DNA of 8,430 nucleotides. Origin: Pseudomonadota bacterium (GTDB lineage: Bacteria > Pseudomonadota > Gammaproteobacteria > Steroidobacterales > Steroidobacteraceae). This document shows positions 5,781 to 8,430 of this stretch, in pieces. The translations under genes and the position numbers were made by a program. Every line of letters begins with the position of its first letter. Within the stretch, counting starts at the first letter, position 1. The notes under the pieces are model-generated. The model made no database searches and was not told the DNA's origin. It saw only the letters and a list, made by a program, of their open reading frames with translations. The stretch spans positions 1 through 8,430 of the forward strand of contig JAJXZV010000080.1 in assembly GCA_021779875.1 (NCBI GenBank), given 5' to 3'.

Positions 5781-7049
5781 ATGCCGAACACCCTACTGCT
5801 GCGCCTGCCGGCGCCCGACCAGACGGATGCCGACTGGCTGACGATCGACGACTCGGCGCAGCTGCCCGCCCTGCGGCAGCGAGGGCCGCTCGCGCTCGCG
5901 GCCGCCGCGGCACGCACGGCGCGCGTGATCGTGCTCGCCCCGGCCGCGCAAATTCTGCTGGCCGAGCCGGAGCTGCCGCCGGGCGGCGGCGCGAAGCTCG
6001 CGCGCGCCGTACCCTTCGCGCTCGAGGAGCAGCTGACCGAGGACGTCGATCACCTGAGCTTCGCGCTCGGGCGCCGGCGCGCCGGCGGCGGCACGCCGGT
6101 CGCGGTGGTGTCGCGCGCCGTGCTCCAGGGCTGGATCGATGCGCTCGAGGGCGCCGGAATCGAGCCGAAGGCCCTGTACCCGGACGTCGCGCTGATGCCC
6201 GACAACCCGGGTCAGACGGTGCTGTGGCTGGAGGGCTCCCGGCTCGCGGTACGCCGCCCCGGCGCCCTGCCCTTCGTGGTCGAGCTCGAGCCGGTGACCG
6301 AGGCGCTTAGCGTCGCGGGGGTGATCGCCGAACCACAGGACGCGTCGGCGGCCCCGCACGTGGCGGAAAGCGTGCTCCTGCACGCCACGCGCGAGGACTG
6401 GGCGCGCGTGCAGGATGAGTTCGAGACGCTGCTCGACCGGTTCGCATCGATCAAGGTGCAGCTGCTGCCCGAAGGCGCGCTGCCGTGGCTCGCGCGGGGC
6501 CTCGGCGATCCCGATGCCGTGAACCTGCTGCAGGGCGAGTTCGCGAGGAACGCCGACCGGAATGCGACGCTCAAGCGCTGGCGCGCGCCGGCGGCGCTCG
6601 CGGCCGGCCTGCTGGCCGCGCACGTCGCCGCGCAGACGCTGCAGATCCGCCAGGCCGATCGTGAAGCGGTGCGGCTCGACGGCGAGATCGCGAAGATCTT
6701 TTCCCAGGCATTGCCCGCCGACAAGGCGCACGATCCGCGCCGCCAGATGCAAGCCCGCCTGGATCAGATCCGGCGCGCGACCTCCGGCCCGCGGCACTTC
6801 CTGCACGCGCTCGAGGCGGTGAGCGCCGCGGCCTCGGCGACTCCGCACCTCAGCATCCAGTCCCTGAGCTATCGCGAGCAGGCGATGGAGCTGCGCATGA
6901 CGGCGCCGAATCTGGTGGCGCTGTCGCAGTTCTCCCAGCAGATCGGCCAGCACGAGCTCAGCGCCGACATCCAATCCTCGACCCCCGCCGGCGACGGCGT
7001 GGAGGCCCATCTGCAGATCCGCGCCGCGGGCGCCAAGGCGCGCCGATGA
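5781..7049 (+). CDS. gspL: Type II secretion inner-membrane platform protein GspL, 422 aa
   Basis: Bitopic inner-membrane protein that recruits the ATPase GspE from the cytoplasm and couples it to GspM and the pseudopilus. The N-terminal actin-like cytoplasmic domain spans about 1-255, with LLAEPELPPGGGAKLARAVP at 59-78, ALEEQLTEDVDHLSFALG at 80-97 and the NLLQGEFAR motif at 248-256. The transmembrane segment is about 268-286 after a basic stop (KRWR), followed by a periplasmic linker with a coiled-coil-like region (286-335) and a C-terminal ferredoxin-like domain (about 340-416) starting near RHFLHALEAVS. Normal length. The ATG at 5781 is 6 bases after the gspK stop, the only positive gap inside the operon; its ribosome site is poor, so reinitiation after gspK is likely. 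The end overlaps gspM by four bases. Confidence 0.95.
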   Translation: MPNTLLLRLPAPDQTDADWLTIDDSAQLPALRQRGPLALAAAAARTARVIVLAPAAQILLAEPELPPGGGAKLARAVPFALEEQLTEDVDHLSFALGRRRAGGGTPVAVVSRAVLQGWIDALEGAGIEPKALYPDVALMPDNPGQTVLWLEGSRLAVRRPGALPFVVELEPVTEALSVAGVIAEPQDASAAPHVAESVLLHATREDWARVQDEFETLLDRFASIKVQLLPEGALPWLARGLGDPDAVNLLQGEFARNADRNATLKRWRAPAALAAGLLAAHVAAQTLQIRQADREAVRLDGEIAKIFSQALPADKAHDPRRQMQARLDQIRRATSGPRHFLHALEAVSAAASATPHLSIQSLSYREQAMELRMTAPNLVALSQFSQQIGQHELSADIQSSTPAGDGVEAHLQIRAAGAKARR

Positions 7050-7531
7050 ACCGGCTGACGTCCTGGTACCAGGGCCTGCAGCCGCGCGAGCGGCGCATGG
7101 TGACGCTGGGCGCCGGTGCGCTGGCGGTGCTGCTGCTGCTCGGCGGGGTGCTGCTGCCGCTGCAGTCCGCCTTGTCGAGCGCGCGGCAGCGGGCCGAGAT
7201 CCGCCGCGACGACCTCGAGTGGATGCGCCGCAACGCACCGCTGGTGGCCGCGGGTGCGGCGCTCCTGCCCGCCGACACCGGCGAGCCGCCGGTGGTGCTG
7301 GTGGATCGCGTGGCCCGCGAGGCCGGCCTCGGCGGCGCCCTGCGCGGCACGCAGCCCTCGGGCGCGGGCGTCCGGGTGCAGCTCGAGGCGGCGCCGTTCG
7401 ACACGCTGGTGTCCTGGCTGGCGACCCTCGAACAACGTTATGGACTCGGCATCGAATCGGTCACGGTGGACCGAACCGCGGCACCGGGACTGGTCAATGC
7501 CAGCGTCACGTTCAATCAAGCCGGGCACTAG
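7046..7531 (+). CDS. gspM: Type II secretion inner-membrane protein GspM, 161 aa
   Basis: Small bitopic inner-membrane protein that dimerises with GspL and stabilises it in the T2SS platform. A short cytosolic N-terminus with TSWYQGLQPRERRMV (5-19) matches the typical GspM opening (WxxLxPRER). The transmembrane helix lies at about 20-40. A heptad-like linker follows (41-62, ending LEWMRRNAPLV), then a ferredoxin-like periplasmic domain with VVLVDRVAREAGL (83-95), VQLEAAPFDTLVSWLATLEQRYG (111-133) and GIESVTVDR (135-143). Normal length. The ATG at 7046 overlaps the gspL stop (ATGA). The 3' end overlaps gspN by 35 bases. Confidence 0.95.
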   Translation: MNRLTSWYQGLQPRERRMVTLGAGALAVLLLLGGVLLPLQSALSSARQRAEIRRDDLEWMRRNAPLVAAGAALLPADTGEPPVVLVDRVAREAGLGGALRGTQPSGAGVRVQLEAAPFDTLVSWLATLEQRYGLGIESVTVDRTAAPGLVNASVTFNQAGH

Positions 7532-8336
7532 GCGCGGAGGCGGCGCGGCGGCCGTCGTCGAGCCGCGCCGGCCGATCTGGCCGCTGGCGCTGCTCGGCGC
7601 GCTGGCGGCGCTCGCGATCCTGCTGATCGCCCTGCCCGCCTCGCTGATCGGCCGGATGGCACCGGCGAACGTCACCCTGCAGGACTTCTCCGGCAGCCTC
7701 TGGCATGGCTCGGCCGGCCGCATCACCGTGAACGGGCGCGACGCCGGCGCGCTCGAGTGGCGGCTGCACCCGGCGCCCCTGCTCGGCCTGACGCTGGCGG
7801 CGGACCTGCACTGGGTGAAGGCGGCGTTCGTGGCCGACGGCCGCGTGCGGCTCGACCGGCACGCGCTCAGCCTGGAGCACGTCACCGGCGGCGGGCCGAT
7901 CGACAGCCTGCAGAGCCTGGGGATCGCACCCGGCTGGCATGGCTCGGCGACGCTGGACGTCGCTCGGCTGCAGGCGGATCTGGACGGCGGCGAGCCGCGC
8001 TGGCGGGCGGCGGCCGGCGAACTGCGGGTCACGGACCTGCATTCCCCGGCGTTCGCCGGCGGAGCGACGCTCGGCGGCTACGCGCTGCGCGTGGCCGACG
8101 GCGCGATCGGCGCCGACGGCAACGGCAGTGCGCGCCTCGTGGACACCGGCGGTCCGCTGGCGCTCGATGCCGTGATTCAATTCTCGGTCAAGGAGCGCCG
8201 CGGCATCGCCTCGGGCACGATCGCCGCCCGATCGGAGGCGGACCCGGCCCTGCGGGCGGAGATCGACAAGCTCGCGCAGTTGCGCCCACGCGACCCGCAG
8301 GGCCGCGTGCCGTTCGATCTGGAACTCAGCCTCTGA
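7497..8336 (+). CDS. gspN: Type II secretion accessory protein GspN, 279 aa
   Basis: Accessory inner-membrane protein of some T2SSs, not needed for secretion in every organism studied. A basic, Gly-rich N-terminus (1-27) is followed by one signal-anchor segment (about 28-50), then a periplasmic domain with family marks LQDFSGSLWHGSAGRI (61-76), LEWRLHPAPLLGL (86-98), LDVARLQADLDG (153-164) and the closing RVPFDLELSL. The best start is the ATG at 7497, inside the end of gspM (35-base overlap). No ATG, GTG or TTG occurs in frame between it and the membrane segment, and upstream sequence to 7116 is a shadow of gspM. Repeated GSLWHGSA-type and WHGSATLD (147-154) motifs are seen. It ends the operon. 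Xanthomonas-type clusters continue with the secretin gene gspD here, but this one does not. Confidence 0.88.
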   Translation: MPASRSIKPGTRRGGGAAAVVEPRRPIWPLALLGALAALAILLIALPASLIGRMAPANVTLQDFSGSLWHGSAGRITVNGRDAGALEWRLHPAPLLGLTLAADLHWVKAAFVADGRVRLDRHALSLEHVTGGGPIDSLQSLGIAPGWHGSATLDVARLQADLDGGEPRWRAAAGELRVTDLHSPAFAGGATLGGYALRVADGAIGADGNGSARLVDTGGPLALDAVIQFSVKERRGIASGTIAARSEADPALRAEIDKLAQLRPRDPQGRVPFDLELSL

Positions 8337-8355
8337 GCGCCGCGGAACGCGGCGC
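8337..8355. terminator. GC-rich hairpin between convergent genes
   Basis: Immediately after the gspN TGA lies a perfect 8-bp inverted repeat: arm GCGCCGCG (8337-8344), loop GAA (8345-8347), arm CGCGGCGC (8348-8355). It ends directly against the TAG stop of the convergent minus-strand gene (8358-8356), so it fills the whole intergenic space and could serve both transcripts. No T-tract follows on either strand, so it is a terminator-like structure that may pause RNA polymerase or protect mRNA ends rather than a textbook intrinsic terminator. Confidence 0.5.
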
Positions 8356-8430
8356 CTAGGCGCGCACGTTGACCCGGGTGCCGACCGAGCCGTCGTTGTC
8401 GCCGTCCGAGTCGGCGGGACGGGGCGCGGG
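8356..8430 (-). CDS. C-terminal 24 residues of a convergent gene, Asp-rich DxDGDxDG tail
   Basis: Reading leftward from the window edge, an open frame of 24 codons ends in TAG at 8358-8356. The peptide begins with a Pro/Ala/Arg stretch, continues DSDGDNDGS, and ends VGTRVNVRA. The DxDGDxDG pattern resembles acidic calcium-binding loops of the EF-hand or thrombospondin type-3 kind, at the very end of the protein. Codon usage is strongly G/C at third positions, like the genes around it, and the stop abuts the gspN hairpin, which supports a real gene. The rest lies outside the window and I do not recognise the family. It is convergent to the secretion operon, so not part of it. Confidence 0.55.
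   Translation of the reverse strand, partial: PAPRPADSDGDNDGSVGTRVNVRA

Noticed and set aside
5033..6310. 425-residue plus-strand frame across the gspK/gspL junction.
   Set aside because: Overlaps two firmly identified genes in another frame and is Arg/Gly/Ala-rich without motifs.
5793..8180. Minus-strand frames of 481, 387 and 222 residues opposite gspL, gspM and gspN.
   Set aside because: Antisense shadows of real T2SS genes; compositionally biased, no recognisable domain, no ribosome site or promoter worth noting.
1..8430. CRISPR arrays, tRNA or rRNA genes, insertion sequences, prophage genes.
   Set aside because: No spaced direct repeats, tRNA-like cloverleaf, transposase motifs or terminal repeats were seen; coding density is nearly complete.

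Overview
The window is dense, very GC-rich bacterial DNA (close to 70% G+C by eye), with tightly packed genes, GTG starts and 1-4 base stop/start overlaps. The gene content is a type II secretion (T2SS) gspG-N order, a GspN, a rhombosortase, and a GTAG-headed REP palindrome. Together these point to a gammaproteobacterium, probably of the Xanthomonadales/Nevskiales/Steroidobacterales type. The lineage is inferred from gene content only.

Left part (1-2459, minus strand). A three-gene operon reads leftward from about 2459: rhombosortase (rrtA, 1842-2459), then after 13 bases a FabD-like malonyl-CoA:ACP transacylase (884-1828), then after 29 bases a FabG-like short-chain dehydrogenase/reductase (81-854). 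Downstream of the SDR lies a REP-like inverted repeat (about 18-48) that closes the operon.

Centre and right (2507-8336, plus strand). Diverging from rrtA across a 47-base gap is a contiguous T2SS pseudopilus and inner-membrane platform operon: gspG, gspH, gspI, gspJ, gspK, gspL, gspM, gspN. Adjacent genes overlap by 1 to 41 bases or sit 6 bases apart, so they are probably one translationally coupled transcript. An extended -10 promoter (TGG then TATGAT, 2475-2483) lies just upstream of gspG. GspG is the major pseudopilin, GspH/I/J/K are minor or tip pseudopilins, GspL/M are the bitopic platform proteins, and GspN is the accessory protein. gspC, D, E, F and O are not in the window.

Right end (8337-8430). 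A perfect 8-bp GC hairpin follows gspN. It is met by the C-terminal 24 codons of a convergent minus-strand gene with an Asp-rich DxDGDxDG motif.

How the parts fit. Rhombosortases are intramembrane serine proteases that process GlyGly-CTERM proteins, and those proteins are T2SS clients. A rhombosortase sharing a promoter region with the T2SS pseudopilus operon therefore suggests linked secretion and cell-surface sorting. The linkage of rrtA to fatty-acid-type enzymes is less expected. No GlyGly-CTERM substrate is encoded here. GspI carries an unusual Pro/Gly C-terminal tail and GspJ an unusual Gly/Ser insertion.
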